A stretch of 64,000 bases of DNA from Staphylococcus taiwanensis (GTDB lineage Bacteria > Bacillota > Bacilli > Staphylococcales > Staphylococcaceae). Shown here piece after piece: positions 8,262-17,621 of this stretch. The DNA lies in contig CP058667.1 of assembly GCA_020544305.1 (NCBI GenBank), positions 372,001 to 436,000 on the forward strand. The letters run 5' to 3'. The position numbers were made by a program, and so were the translations under genes. Each line of letters begins with the position of its first letter. Position 1 is the first letter of the stretch. Under the pieces are notes generated by a model. The model saw nothing but the letters and a program-made list of their open reading frames with translations, made no database searches and was not told the DNA's origin.

Positions 8262-10061
8262 GTGGACAATTTAAGTGCTAGAAGACGTCTACTTATATTA
8301 ATACTAATAGATTCATTAATTGTGGCCTTTTCAGTTTTTATTTGTTACAACATTTTAGAACAATTTTTTAAGGGATACTCACGTAATCTTTTAATTATTA
8401 ACTCTATAGTTTTATTAATTTCGCATCATGTTTTTGCATACATATTTAATCTTTATCATCGAGCATGGGAGTATGCCAGTGTTAATGAATTATTATTAAT
8501 CGTTGAATCAGTTACTTGTTCTATCATCTCTACTATGATTTTAGTACCTATTTTCACTGCTCATCCACCTTTCTTCAGATTATATTTAATTACTTGGATG
8601 ATGCATTTAATATTAATTGGTGGATCTCGAATTTCATGGAGAGTCGGTAGGGGATTTGTAGTAGGTAAGAAAAAAAAGAAAAAACCAACACTTATTGTTG
8701 GGGCAGGACGTGGCGGTTCATTATTAATTCGTCAAATGTTGAGAAGTCCAGAAATGGGTTTAGAGCCTGTATTAGCCGTAGATGATGACATTCAAAAAAG
8801 AAAGCTGACTATTGCTGAAGGTGTTAAAGTTCAAGGCACAATCGACGATATACCCAATTTGGTAAATAAATATAGAATTAAACGAATTATTATAGCCATT
8901 CCAACACTTAAACCAGATCGCTTAAAAGAAATCAATAACATTTGTAATAGCACAGGGATTGAACTGTTTAAAATGCCTAGTATCGAACAAGTTTTAGCTG
9001 GTGAGTTGGAAGTTAATCAATTAAAGCGTGTAGAAGTTGAAGATTTGTTAGGCCGTGATCCAGTTGAATTAGATATGGCGATGATTTCTAAAGAACTCAC
9101 CCATAAAACTATTATGGTAACCGGAGCAGGGGGCTCTATTGGTTCTGAAATATGTAGACAGGTTTGCAAGTTTGAGCCAGAGCGCATTATTTTATTAGGC
9201 CACGGTGAAAATAGTATTTATCTTATACATCAAGAATTAAATGCAATTTACAAGGATAAAATAGACATTATTCCAATTATAGCCGATGTTCAAAATGGAG
9301 AACGTATTCAAGAAATCATGGATGAATATAAACCATATGCAGTATACCATGCTGCGGCACACAAACATGTTCCATTAATGGAATATAACCCAATCGAAGC
9401 ATTTAGAAATAATGTTTTAGGTACTAGAAATGTTGCAACAGCAGCTAAAAATGCAGAAGTAAGAAAATTTGTAATGGTATCAACAGATAAAGCTGTAAAT
9501 CCACCAAATGTGATGGGAGCATCAAAACGTGTAGCTGAAATGGTAGTACAAAGTCTTAACGATGAAAATTGTAAAACAAACTTTGTAGCAGTTCGATTTG
9601 GTAATGTACTAGGTTCTCGTGGTTCTGTTATTCCGTTATTTAAGAAACAAATCGAAGCAGGAGGGCCAGTTACTGTTACACACCCTGACATGACAAGATA
9701 TTTCATGACAATTCCTGAAGCTTCAAGATTAGTACTTCAAGCAGGTGCGCTTGCACAAGGTGGGGAAGTATTCGTACTAGATATGGGTGAGCCAGTGAAG
9801 ATTGTTGATTTAGCACGTAACTTAATTCGTTTAAGTGGTAAAACTGAGGATGAAATTCAAATTAAATTTAGTGGTATTCGTCCGGGAGAAAAAATGTACG
9901 AAGAACTACTTAATGAAAATGAAATACATCCTGAACAAGTCTACGAAAAAATATATAGAGGAAAAGTAAAAGACTTTTCTAAAGAAGAAGTAGATGCGAT
10001 TATCGAAGATTTAGGTAAGGACTTTAATAAAGACAAAATACTTAAGATTGCTAATGAATAG
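8262..10061 (+). CDS. capD: Membrane nucleotide-sugar 4,6-dehydratase (UDP-D-FucNAc branch)
   Basis: A 599-residue protein with a GTG start behind AAGGGGG. It has four N-terminal membrane helices (about 10-130), a first Rossmann-like region (LIVGAGRGGS near 146), then the catalytic extended-SDR domain with VTGAGGSIGSE (about 286-296) and MVSTDKAVNPPNVMGASKR (about 404-422). In S. aureus, CapD converts UDP-GlcNAc to the 4-keto-6-deoxy intermediate that CapN reduces to UDP-D-FucNAc. Length matches the family (about 600). Confidence 0.9.
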   Translation: MDNLSARRRLLILILIDSLIVAFSVFICYNILEQFFKGYSRNLLIINSIVLLISHHVFAYIFNLYHRAWEYASVNELLLIVESVTCSIISTMILVPIFTAHPPFFRLYLITWMMHLILIGGSRISWRVGRGFVVGKKKKKKPTLIVGAGRGGSLLIRQMLRSPEMGLEPVLAVDDDIQKRKLTIAEGVKVQGTIDDIPNLVNKYRIKRIIIAIPTLKPDRLKEINNICNSTGIELFKMPSIEQVLAGELEVNQLKRVEVEDLLGRDPVELDMAMISKELTHKTIMVTGAGGSIGSEICRQVCKFEPERIILLGHGENSIYLIHQELNAIYKDKIDIIPIIADVQNGERIQEIMDEYKPYAVYHAAAHKHVPLMEYNPIEAFRNNVLGTRNVATAAKNAEVRKFVMVSTDKAVNPPNVMGASKRVAEMVVQSLNDENCKTNFVAVRFGNVLGSRGSVIPLFKKQIEAGGPVTVTHPDMTRYFMTIPEASRLVLQAGALAQGGEVFVLDMGEPVKIVDLARNLIRLSGKTEDEIQIKFSGIRPGEKMYEELLNENEIHPEQVYEKIYRGKVKDFSKEEVDAIIEDLGKDFNKDKILKIANE

Positions 10062-10071
10062 GAGAGTTAAT

Positions 10072-11094
10072 ATGTTTAAAGATAAAGTGTTGTTAATTAC
10101 GGGTGGAACAGGATCATTCGGTAATGCGGTTATGGAAAGATTTCTAGACACTGATATTAAAGAAATCAGAGTGTTTTCTAGAGATGAGAAAAAACAAGAC
10201 GATATGAGAAAAAAATATAACAATCCTAAATTGAAGTTTTACATTGGAGATGTTAGAGATTCACATAGTGTTGAAACAGCCATGAGAGAAGTCGATTATG
10301 TCTTTCATGCAGCGGCTTTAAAACAAGTACCATCTTGTGAATTCTTTCCAATGGAAGCAGTTAAAACGAATGTTATTGGAACTGAAAATGTTTTACAAAA
10401 TGCAATCAGAAATAATGTAAAAAAAGTGATTTGTTTATCAACAGATAAAGCTGCATATCCAATCAATGCAATGGGTATTTCAAAATCAATGATGGAAAAA
10501 GTATTCGTCGCAAAATCAAGAAATGTTGATAGTGATCAAACATTAATTTGCGGAACAAGATACGGCAATGTTATGGCTTCTAGAGGTTCAGTAATACCTT
10601 TATTCATCGATAAAATCAAAGCTGGTGAACCTTTAACGGTGACAGATCCGAATATGACGCGTTTCTTAATGAGCTTAGAAGAAGCAGTTGAATTAGTTGT
10701 ACATGCATTTAAACATGCACAGACTGGCGATATTATGGTTCAAAAAGCGCCGAGTTCAAAAGTTGGTGACTTAGCTGAGGCACTTTTACAATTATTCGAA
10801 GCAGATAATGAAATAAAAATTATTGGTACAAGACATGGTGAAAAAAAAGCCGAAACGTTATTAACTAGAGAAGAGTATGCACAATGTGAAGACATGGGCG
10901 ATTATTTCCGAGTTCCAGCAGACTCACGTGATTTAAACTATAGCAATTACTATGAAGATGGTAGCGAAAAAATCACTGAAGCGTATGAATACAATTCTGA
11001 TAATACAAACATATTAACAGTTGAAGAAATCAAAGAAAAATTATTATCTTTAGAATATGTGAGAACTGAATTAAGCAATTATAAAAAAGGTTAG
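10072..11094 (+). CDS. capE: UDP-GlcNAc 4,6-dehydratase/5-epimerase (UDP-L-FucNAc branch)
   Basis: A 340-residue soluble extended SDR. Seen: LLITGGTGSFGNAVMERF (7-24), the catalytic-site stretch LSTDKAAYPINAMGISK (about 125-141) and the C-terminal HGEKKAETLLT motif. It starts the three-step CapE-CapF-CapG conversion of UDP-GlcNAc to UDP-L-FucNAc. The frame is open to 10048, but GGAGAG precedes 10072 and the family starts at MFKDKVLLITG. It follows capD by 10 bases. Confidence 0.92.
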   Translation: MFKDKVLLITGGTGSFGNAVMERFLDTDIKEIRVFSRDEKKQDDMRKKYNNPKLKFYIGDVRDSHSVETAMREVDYVFHAAALKQVPSCEFFPMEAVKTNVIGTENVLQNAIRNNVKKVICLSTDKAAYPINAMGISKSMMEKVFVAKSRNVDSDQTLICGTRYGNVMASRGSVIPLFIDKIKAGEPLTVTDPNMTRFLMSLEEAVELVVHAFKHAQTGDIMVQKAPSSKVGDLAEALLQLFEADNEIKIIGTRHGEKKAETLLTREEYAQCEDMGDYFRVPADSRDLNYSNYYEDGSEKITEAYEYNSDNTNILTVEEIKEKLLSLEYVRTELSNYKKG

Positions 11095-11105
11095 GAGAAT
11101 TTACA

Positions 11106-12215
11106 TTGAAAATCGTTATAACTGGTTCAAATGGTTTCGTAGGGAAAAACTTAAAAGAAGATTTAAAAGCAACTACAGATAATGAAATTCTTGAAGTAAA
11201 TAGACAAACTACCGCAGAAGATATGAAAACATATTTATTAGAAGCTGATTCAGTAGTCCATTTAGCAGGTATTAATAGACCGAAAAATGAAGAAGAGTTT
11301 AAAAAAGGCAATGTTGATTTTCTAAGTGAAGTATTGAATATCTTAAAAGATAATACTAATAAGCCAACTATTATTTTGTCATCGTCAATTCAAGCGGAAA
11401 ATGATAATCCATATGGTAATAGTAAGCGTGAAGGTGAAGCAGTGCTTGAGCAATTTTCGAAAGATAATGGTAATAAAGTATTGATTTATCGTTTACCTAA
11501 TTTATTTGGGAAATGGTGTAAACCTAATTATAATTCTGTTATCGCAACATTTTGCTACAAAATTGCAAGAGATGAAGATATTCAAGTTAATGATGAAAAT
11601 GTGATTCTTAATTTAAACTATATTGATGATGTAATTAAAGAATTTAAAAATGCAATTGATGGTCATCCTAATATAGAAGATGGAGAACCAAAAGTTCCGA
11701 ATGTGTATGAAAAGAAATTAGGAACCATTGCTAAATTGTTATATCAATTTAAAGAAATTCCTAATGATAAATCGTTACCAAATATTGAAGACCCATTTGA
11801 ACACGCGTTACATAGTACATATCTTAGCTATTTACCTGAAGAAAGTTTCAGTTATCCGTTAAAAATGAACGTCGACAATAGAGGATCATTTACAGAGATA
11901 TTTAAAACGAAAGATAGAGGACAAGTTTCAGTCAATATTTCAAAACCAGGTATTGTCAAAGGTAATCATTGGCATCATACAAAAAATGAAAAATTCTTGG
12001 TTGTTTCAGGTAATGGTGTTATACGCTTTAGAAAAGTAGGACAAGACGAAGTGATAGAATATCATGTTTCAGGCGAGAAATTAGAGGTTGTTGATATACC
12101 AGTGGGTTACACACATAATATTGAAAATTTAGGTGACACAGATATGGTTACTATCATGTGGGTAAATGAAATCTTTGATCCTAATAATCCAGACACATAC
12201 TTTTTGGAGGTCTAA
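11106..12215 (+). CDS. capF: Bifunctional UDP-sugar 3-epimerase/4-reductase (SDR plus zinc cupin)
   Basis: A 369-residue two-domain enzyme with a TTG start behind AGGAG. The N-terminal SDR domain shows TGSNGFVGKN (6-15) and YGNSKREGE (about 103-111), the reductase active site. The C-terminal cupin (about 250-369) shows KGNHWHHTKNEKFLVVSG, whose histidines bind zinc and perform the 3-epimerisation. It catalyses the middle steps from CapE product towards UDP-L-FucNAc. Confidence 0.92.
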   Translation: MKIVITGSNGFVGKNLKEDLKATTDNEILEVNRQTTAEDMKTYLLEADSVVHLAGINRPKNEEEFKKGNVDFLSEVLNILKDNTNKPTIILSSSIQAENDNPYGNSKREGEAVLEQFSKDNGNKVLIYRLPNLFGKWCKPNYNSVIATFCYKIARDEDIQVNDENVILNLNYIDDVIKEFKNAIDGHPNIEDGEPKVPNVYEKKLGTIAKLLYQFKEIPNDKSLPNIEDPFEHALHSTYLSYLPEESFSYPLKMNVDNRGSFTEIFKTKDRGQVSVNISKPGIVKGNHWHHTKNEKFLVVSGNGVIRFRKVGQDEVIEYHVSGEKLEVVDIPVGYTHNIENLGDTDMVTIMWVNEIFDPNNPDTYFLEV

Positions 12216-12219
12216 TTAA

Positions 12220-13344
12220 ATGGAAAAATTAAAACTAATGACAATTGTAGGTACAAGACCAGAAATTATTCGCTTATCTGCAACAATAAAAGCGTGTGAT
12301 AAATATTTTAATCAAGTTCTAGTTCATACAGGACAAAATTATGATTATACATTGAATCAAGTGTTCTTTGAGGATTTAGAATTAAGAGAACCTGATCACT
12401 ATTTAGAAGCGGTTGGCAATCATTTAGGTGAAACGATGGGTAATATTTTAGCCAAATCTTATGAAGTATTGGCTGAAGAGCAACCAGATGCACTATTAAT
12501 CCTTGGTGATACAAATAGTTGTTTAGCAGCCGTGTCTGCTAAAAGACTTAAGATTCCTGTATTCCATATGGAAGCTGGTAATAGATGCTTTGACCAAAAT
12601 GTACCTGAAGAAATCAATCGTAAGATTGTTGACCATGTCAGTGATGTTAACTTACCTTACACGGAACATAGTAGACGCTATTTATTAGATGAAGGCTTTC
12701 AAAAACAAAATATCTTCGTGACTGGTTCGCCTATGAAAGAGGTCCTAGACGAATATGCATATAAAATAGACGAAAGTACTATTTTGGAAAAATTAGAATT
12801 AGAATCTCAAAATTATATTTTAGTCTCAGCTCACCGTGAAGAAAATATTGATAATGAAAAAAACTTTCTGTCACTAATGAATGCCATTAATGATATTGCA
12901 GAAAAATATCAAATACCAGTTATCTATTCAACACATCCAAGAAGTTGGAAGAAAATTGAAGAAAGAAACTTCAAATTCCATCCGTTAGTTAAACAATTAA
13001 AACCATTTGGTTTCTTTGATTACAACGCATTGCAAAAAAATGCTTTTGTAGTTTTATCTGATAGCGGAACTTTATCTGAAGAATCTTCAATTTTAAAATT
13101 CCCAGGCGTGTTAATTCGTACTTCAACAGAAAGACCAGAAGTATTAGATAAAGGTACAGTCATCGTGGGTGGTATTTCATATGATAATCTTGTGCAATCA
13201 GTAGAATTGGCTAAATCTATGCAAGAAAATGATGAACCAATGATTGACGCAATTGATTACAAAGATACGAATGTTTCAACTAAAGTTGTGAAAATTATCC
13301 AAAGCTATAAAGATATTATCAATCGCAATACTTGGAGGAAGTAA
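12220..13344 (+). CDS. capG: UDP-N-acetylglucosamine 2-epimerase-family enzyme (last step to UDP-L-FucNAc)
   Basis: A 374-residue GT-B-fold non-hydrolysing 2-epimerase. Seen: TIVGTRPEIIRL (8-19), HMEAGNRCFDQNVPEEINR (about 116-134), SAHREENID and LSDSGTLSEESS (about 279-290). By comparison with S. aureus it converts UDP-TalNAc to UDP-L-FucNAc. A second 2-epimerase, capP, serves the ManNAc branch. It ends 2 bases before the next start. Confidence 0.9.
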   Translation: MEKLKLMTIVGTRPEIIRLSATIKACDKYFNQVLVHTGQNYDYTLNQVFFEDLELREPDHYLEAVGNHLGETMGNILAKSYEVLAEEQPDALLILGDTNSCLAAVSAKRLKIPVFHMEAGNRCFDQNVPEEINRKIVDHVSDVNLPYTEHSRRYLLDEGFQKQNIFVTGSPMKEVLDEYAYKIDESTILEKLELESQNYILVSAHREENIDNEKNFLSLMNAINDIAEKYQIPVIYSTHPRSWKKIEERNFKFHPLVKQLKPFGFFDYNALQKNAFVVLSDSGTLSEESSILKFPGVLIRTSTERPEVLDKGTVIVGGISYDNLVQSVELAKSMQENDEPMIDAIDYKDTNVSTKVVKIIQSYKDIINRNTWRK

Positions 13345-13346
13345 GT

Positions 13347-14426
13347 ATGAAAATTGCTATCCTAGGAGCAACTAATATTAAACATATGTCTTTGATATCT
13401 CATTACCTTGACAATATTGATATGAGTAAGAATCAAGTAGACATAATATACACAGATAAATATGATATTGATGAAAAAGTTGATGGAATAACAAACTATT
13501 ATAAATATTCAGTTGACATTAATTCCAATTGGTCTTTTGTGAAAAAAGCGATGAACTATTATGCTTTTAAACCATATGCTACAAAGATTTTGAAAGAAAA
13601 TAATTATGATTTTGTAATTGTATGGGGGAGCTATACTGGTCATTTATTTAAAAATTTTTTAATTAAAAATTACAAAGAGCGTTTTATTTTGAATATTAGG
13701 GACTATTTTTATGAAAATAACAATTTCATATTTGCTAGAATGGCTCAATTAGTAAATTTTAGTTATATGACTACAATATCATCTGATGGCTTTTTGAAAT
13801 TTTTACCAAATTCCGAAAAATATCAAGTGATTTATAGTTATAACGCTAAAGTAATAGAACAAGCGAAATCAGTAGATGAAATTGAATTGAAATCTCCATT
13901 AAAAATTAGTTTTATAGGAAATGTGAGATTTTTAGATGTAAATAAAAAAATTATTAGCGAATTAAAAAATGACTCAAGGTTTTTATTACAATATTTTGGA
14001 ACTGGATCAGAAGCTTTAGAAGAATATGCAAAAGATAACAACATTAAAAATGTAAGATTTTCAGGTGGTTTTGATATTCATGAAACACCTAAATTTTTGG
14101 ACGATACAGATATAATTAATAATCTATATGGAAGTAAAGATATAGCGCTTGATACTGCGCTATCTATTAGAATGTATTATTCATTATTCTTGAATAAACC
14201 AATCCTCACTTCTAAAGACACATACACTAATCAACAAGCTCAAAATTTTGGTTTAGGAATTCAAATTAATTCGAATGATTTATCAAACCTTGGAGAGCAA
14301 ATAATTGATTATTATAACACATTAGATAATGCACAGATAAATCAAAAAAGAAAAGAATATATAACAAATGTAATGAAACAAAATACCCTTTTTTATAAGA
14401 AGTTAGAAAGTGTATTTAATGAATAA
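13347..14426 (+). CDS. Capsular glycosyltransferase, GT-B-like (type-specific)
   Basis: A 359-residue cytosolic protein. The frame is open from 13332, but GGAGG at 13334-13338 places the start at 13347 (MKIAILGATNIKHMS). The C-terminal half looks like a GT-B nucleotide-sugar domain: ISFIGNVRFLDVNKK (about 185-199), LLQYFGTGSEALEEYA, IADTALSIRMYYSL-like segment and NKPILTSKDTYTNQQ. It occupies the position of the type-specific H-K cassette of S. aureus cap5/8 and could add the third sugar, the role of CapI there. Sequence identity to CapI was not recognised, so no symbol is given. Markedly AT-rich. Confidence 0.7.
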   Translation: MKIAILGATNIKHMSLISHYLDNIDMSKNQVDIIYTDKYDIDEKVDGITNYYKYSVDINSNWSFVKKAMNYYAFKPYATKILKENNYDFVIVWGSYTGHLFKNFLIKNYKERFILNIRDYFYENNNFIFARMAQLVNFSYMTTISSDGFLKFLPNSEKYQVIYSYNAKVIEQAKSVDEIELKSPLKISFIGNVRFLDVNKKIISELKNDSRFLLQYFGTGSEALEEYAKDNNIKNVRFSGGFDIHETPKFLDDTDIINNLYGSKDIALDTALSIRMYYSLFLNKPILTSKDTYTNQQAQNFGLGIQINSNDLSNLGEQIIDYYNTLDNAQINQKRKEYITNVMKQNTLFYKKLESVFNE

Positions 14427-15819
14427 GTTATATAATATATTAATTTCTTTTCTTTTGATTTGTGCAATCATTATTCTAGTTTTCAAAAATGAAATGTTAT
14501 TAACTATTATGCCATTAAGTTATTTAGTAGCTAAGGTTATTTTATTATTTATATCAAACGTAAATTTAAAATTTACACGTATGATTTATGATGTGTTTGG
14601 AATTATTAGGTTATTAGTTATCCCACTTCTAATTGGAATAACTGGAGATAAAATAATAGATAATTTACCTTTAGGGCATGAATATTTTAATCAAGCAGTA
14701 GGTTTGATTTCTGTTGAATATATTATAGGGGCAGTTTTTCTCTATATTTTCAGTAAATTATTTACAAATAAAGTTTCAGGAAAATCGATTAATTATAAAG
14801 TTGCAGGTTCTAAAATATTTTATGCAATATTTATTATCGTAGTATTTTTTGTATTTATATATAGTGAAAAAGCAAGAGAAAGTGTATCTTTTTTAATTAT
14901 ACAAACTCATGATACCGGAAGAGGTACTGAAGATACTAGCAGTATGGTAGTACTAATTAGAATGCTATTACAGTTAGCGTTAGCATTAATGTTTGTTATA
15001 GTATCTTACTTATCTTATAAGAAATACAAAAATAATCCTAGAATCTATTATCTATTTTTACCTTTAATCTTTGGATTAATCAATATCAGTTTAATTGTTG
15101 GAGAAAGAAGAAGTTTACAACTTTATACCCTTATTTCAGTATTGGTTATCATTACTCTATTATTCAAACGACATAGTAAAAAAATTAATGTAGTTATTTT
15201 AATAGTAGGTGGCTTTGTGTTGTTATTAATGACTCTATATAAAGAATTATACATATTTAACTATTCTTCATATAGTGCGGCATTAGAAGCTAGTAGCACA
15301 AGTAAAATTAATTTTGTTGACCAAATTCAATCTTATTTTTATGGCCCAAGTAATGTTGCAGGTGCAATGGATTATTTAAACTATCATCAAGGTTCATTTA
15401 GTCAATTTATATTTGATAACACTAGAGCGATTTTTGGTTTGAATTTATTTATTAATCACGATCATTTAATAACTAGTCAGTTATTTAACCAATTAATTTA
15501 TGGTAACAAACAATTAACTGGTCACTTAATCTCTAGTGCAGGATACGGATATATATACTTCGGACCAATCCTATTTTTCTTAGTACTAGTTTTCAACTTG
15601 TTTTTATCATGTGTATTTGAAGTGTTTTTACACAAAACAAAATCTTTAGAATTAATATTTGTTGGTACGTATATATATATGAGGGTTGTAGCTAGTATGT
15701 TTGGACACACAACACCAATTATTACTTTAATATCTTCAATAATTATTATTTATTCAATCATAATATTTGCTTCAATATTAGTTAAAAAGGCAATTAGTAG
15801 AGGAGATGCTTATGAATGA
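14419..15819 (+). CDS. Capsule repeat-unit polymerase (Wzy-like)
   Basis: A 466-residue integral membrane protein with about 11-12 hydrophobic helices throughout. A hydrophilic outer loop (about residues 290-360, including SYFYGPSNVAGAMDYLNYHQGS) is typical of O-antigen/capsule polymerases. A GTG at 14410 is also in frame; ATG 14419 overlaps the preceding stop (ATGAATAA) and has GAAAG upstream. Wzy proteins share little sequence, so the call rests on topology, length and location. It would join lipid-linked repeat units on the outer face of the membrane. Confidence 0.75.
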   Translation: MNKLYNILISFLLICAIIILVFKNEMLLTIMPLSYLVAKVILLFISNVNLKFTRMIYDVFGIIRLLVIPLLIGITGDKIIDNLPLGHEYFNQAVGLISVEYIIGAVFLYIFSKLFTNKVSGKSINYKVAGSKIFYAIFIIVVFFVFIYSEKARESVSFLIIQTHDTGRGTEDTSSMVVLIRMLLQLALALMFVIVSYLSYKKYKNNPRIYYLFLPLIFGLINISLIVGERRSLQLYTLISVLVIITLLFKRHSKKINVVILIVGGFVLLLMTLYKELYIFNYSSYSAALEASSTSKINFVDQIQSYFYGPSNVAGAMDYLNYHQGSFSQFIFDNTRAIFGLNLFINHDHLITSQLFNQLIYGNKQLTGHLISSAGYGYIYFGPILFFLVLVFNLFLSCVFEVFLHKTKSLELIFVGTYIYMRVVASMFGHTTPIITLISSIIIIYSIIIFASILVKKAISRGDAYE

Positions 15820-16373
15820 TAAGACGTCTGATGAAAACAAAAGTATTTAGAATTGCAAATTGGCCATTAAAACTTTTTTATAAAGAAAAATATTTAACAG
15901 GATATTATTTTGATAAAAAAGTAATGGGATGGCTATGGGCTTGGAAAGCAATCCCTTTTAAATTAATTGGAATTAACACTAGATTACCATTTCCAGCAGA
16001 TCCTACAGTAAGGATTCATAAAGCTAGTAATTTAATATTTGATAAAGATGATATTCATATCTTTCAATCACCTGGAACTTATTTCAATAATTTTTCAGCA
16101 CAAATTATTTTAGGGAAAGGTGTTTACATTGCGCCTAATGTTGGGATTATAACTGCTAATCATGACGTAAACAACTTAAAAAAACACGTGGACGGAAAAA
16201 ATGTTGTTATTGGAACGAATAGCTGGATTGGAATGAATTCAGTTATATTACCAGGCGTTAAATTAGGAGAAAAAACAGTTGTAGGCGCGGGGTCAGTTGT
16301 TACTAAAAGTTTTGAAGAAGGAAACATTGTTATAGCTGGTAATCCTGCAAGAGTTATAAAAAAGTTGGGGTAA
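15816..16373 (+). CDS. Left-handed beta-helix acyltransferase (capsule O-acetyltransferase candidate)
   Basis: A 185-residue hexapeptide-repeat transferase. Repeats run from about residue 65 to 180 (IILGKGVYIAPNVGIITANHD, then VVIGTNSWIGMNSVILPGV, then VVGAGSVVTKSF, and NPARVIKKLG at the end). The His in TANHD is the usual catalytic base. It probably transfers an acetyl group from acetyl-CoA to a capsular sugar, the role played by CapH in S. aureus, though CapH belongs to a similar but not evidently identical subgroup. Start overlaps the polymerase stop (ATGA). Confidence 0.82.
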   Translation: MIRRLMKTKVFRIANWPLKLFYKEKYLTGYYFDKKVMGWLWAWKAIPFKLIGINTRLPFPADPTVRIHKASNLIFDKDDIHIFQSPGTYFNNFSAQIILGKGVYIAPNVGIITANHDVNNLKKHVDGKNVVIGTNSWIGMNSVILPGVKLGEKTVVGAGSVVTKSFEEGNIVIAGNPARVIKKLG

Positions 16374-16376
16374 TAT

Positions 16377-17621
16377 ATGAAAAAAAATAAGTTTTTAAGT
16401 GATTCACTCTTAATGATAGTTAGTAGTGGGATATCACAATTAATTTTAATTGCCACAACTCCTTTAATTTCAAGATTATATTCTCCTTCAGAATTTGGAG
16501 AATTTACAATATTTTCTAATATAGCAATGATATTAATTCCAATAATAAATGCGAGGTATGATCTTTTAATTATTAATGCAGAGAATAGACATAAAGCTAA
16601 TATTTTGTCACAAATCAGTTTTATCATTTCTGCAATAATTTTAGTGATCTTAATCCCAATAACAATAATATATTCCTTCATTTATCCTCAATATATAATG
16701 GATATGCTTTTTATTTTAGTAACTTTATTACTAGTTAGCTTGACCAATATTTTTACTAATTATTTAAATAGAGAAAGAGATTATAAATCTCTTAGTCTAA
16801 TTAATATATTAAGATCAGCATCGATGACTATTATACAAATAGCTTTTGGAGTGGTGCATTTTGGAAGTTTAGGACTAATTATTGGATTTGCATTTTCATA
16901 TGTAGCAGGTATTGGAATTGGTTACAGAACATTTAAAAAACATTTCTACATAATTAAAAATAATCAAGAAATGAAAGAGGATTTCTTAGAACATAAAAAT
17001 CAATTAGTATATTCAACTCCTTCTATTTTATTAAATAGTCTATCTTTTTCAATTGTAATTTTCTTTTTAGGAATTTTGTATTCTAGTGAAGAAGTTGGAA
17101 TATATGGTATGGCAATTAGAATATTAGGTATTCCTGTAACAATAATTTCACTAGGGCTATCTAAGATTTTTATGCAAAGAGCAAACGATTTCTATATTAG
17201 AACAGGCAGTTTTAGAAGCTTATTAATAAAATTTACTGGAGCATTAATTGCTTTATCAATAGTACTTTATGTACCATTTTATTTTTTAAGTGGGAATTTT
17301 GTAAATCTAATTTTAGGAACTCAATGGACAGGTACTATAACAATAATGCAGATTACTATTCCATTATTTGCCATTAGGTTAATAGTATCTACAGTATCGC
17401 TATCAGTTGTTGTTATAAAAAAACAACAAATAGAGTTGATGTTGCAAGCTGCCTTTGTTATCGGGACAGTAATCACTTTCTATATTAGCAAGTTTTTAAA
17501 ATTTGATTTTGTAAATTTTGTGCAACTAAATACAGTAGTACTAATAGTTTCTTATGTCCTATTTTTTGTAGTTTTGTATTATTTTTCGAAAAACCGAAAA
17601 GTTTTGGGTGATAAAAAATGA
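16377..17621 (+). CDS. Capsule repeat-unit flippase (Wzx, polysaccharide transporter family)
   Basis: A 414-residue protein with about 12 membrane helices. It opens with FLSDSLLMIVSSGISQLILIATTPLISRLYSP, whose PLISRLYSP element is typical of Wzx proteins, followed by EFGEFTIFSNIA. It would move undecaprenyl-linked repeat units across the membrane. Position matches capK of the S. aureus type-specific cassette. It overlaps capL by 4 bases (ATGA). Confidence 0.85.
   Translation: MKKNKFLSDSLLMIVSSGISQLILIATTPLISRLYSPSEFGEFTIFSNIAMILIPIINARYDLLIINAENRHKANILSQISFIISAIILVILIPITIIYSFIYPQYIMDMLFILVTLLLVSLTNIFTNYLNRERDYKSLSLINILRSASMTIIQIAFGVVHFGSLGLIIGFAFSYVAGIGIGYRTFKKHFYIIKNNQEMKEDFLEHKNQLVYSTPSILLNSLSFSIVIFFLGILYSSEEVGIYGMAIRILGIPVTIISLGLSKIFMQRANDFYIRTGSFRSLLIKFTGALIALSIVLYVPFYFLSGNFVNLILGTQWTGTITIMQITIPLFAIRLIVSTVSLSVVVIKKQQIELMLQAAFVIGTVITFYISKFLKFDFVNFVQLNTVVLIVSYVLFFVVLYYFSKNRKVLGDKK

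Noticed and set aside
9308-9706. 132-codon minus-strand frame within capD
   Set aside because: It is the antisense of a conserved SDR domain, has no ribosome binding site and no recognisable protein features.
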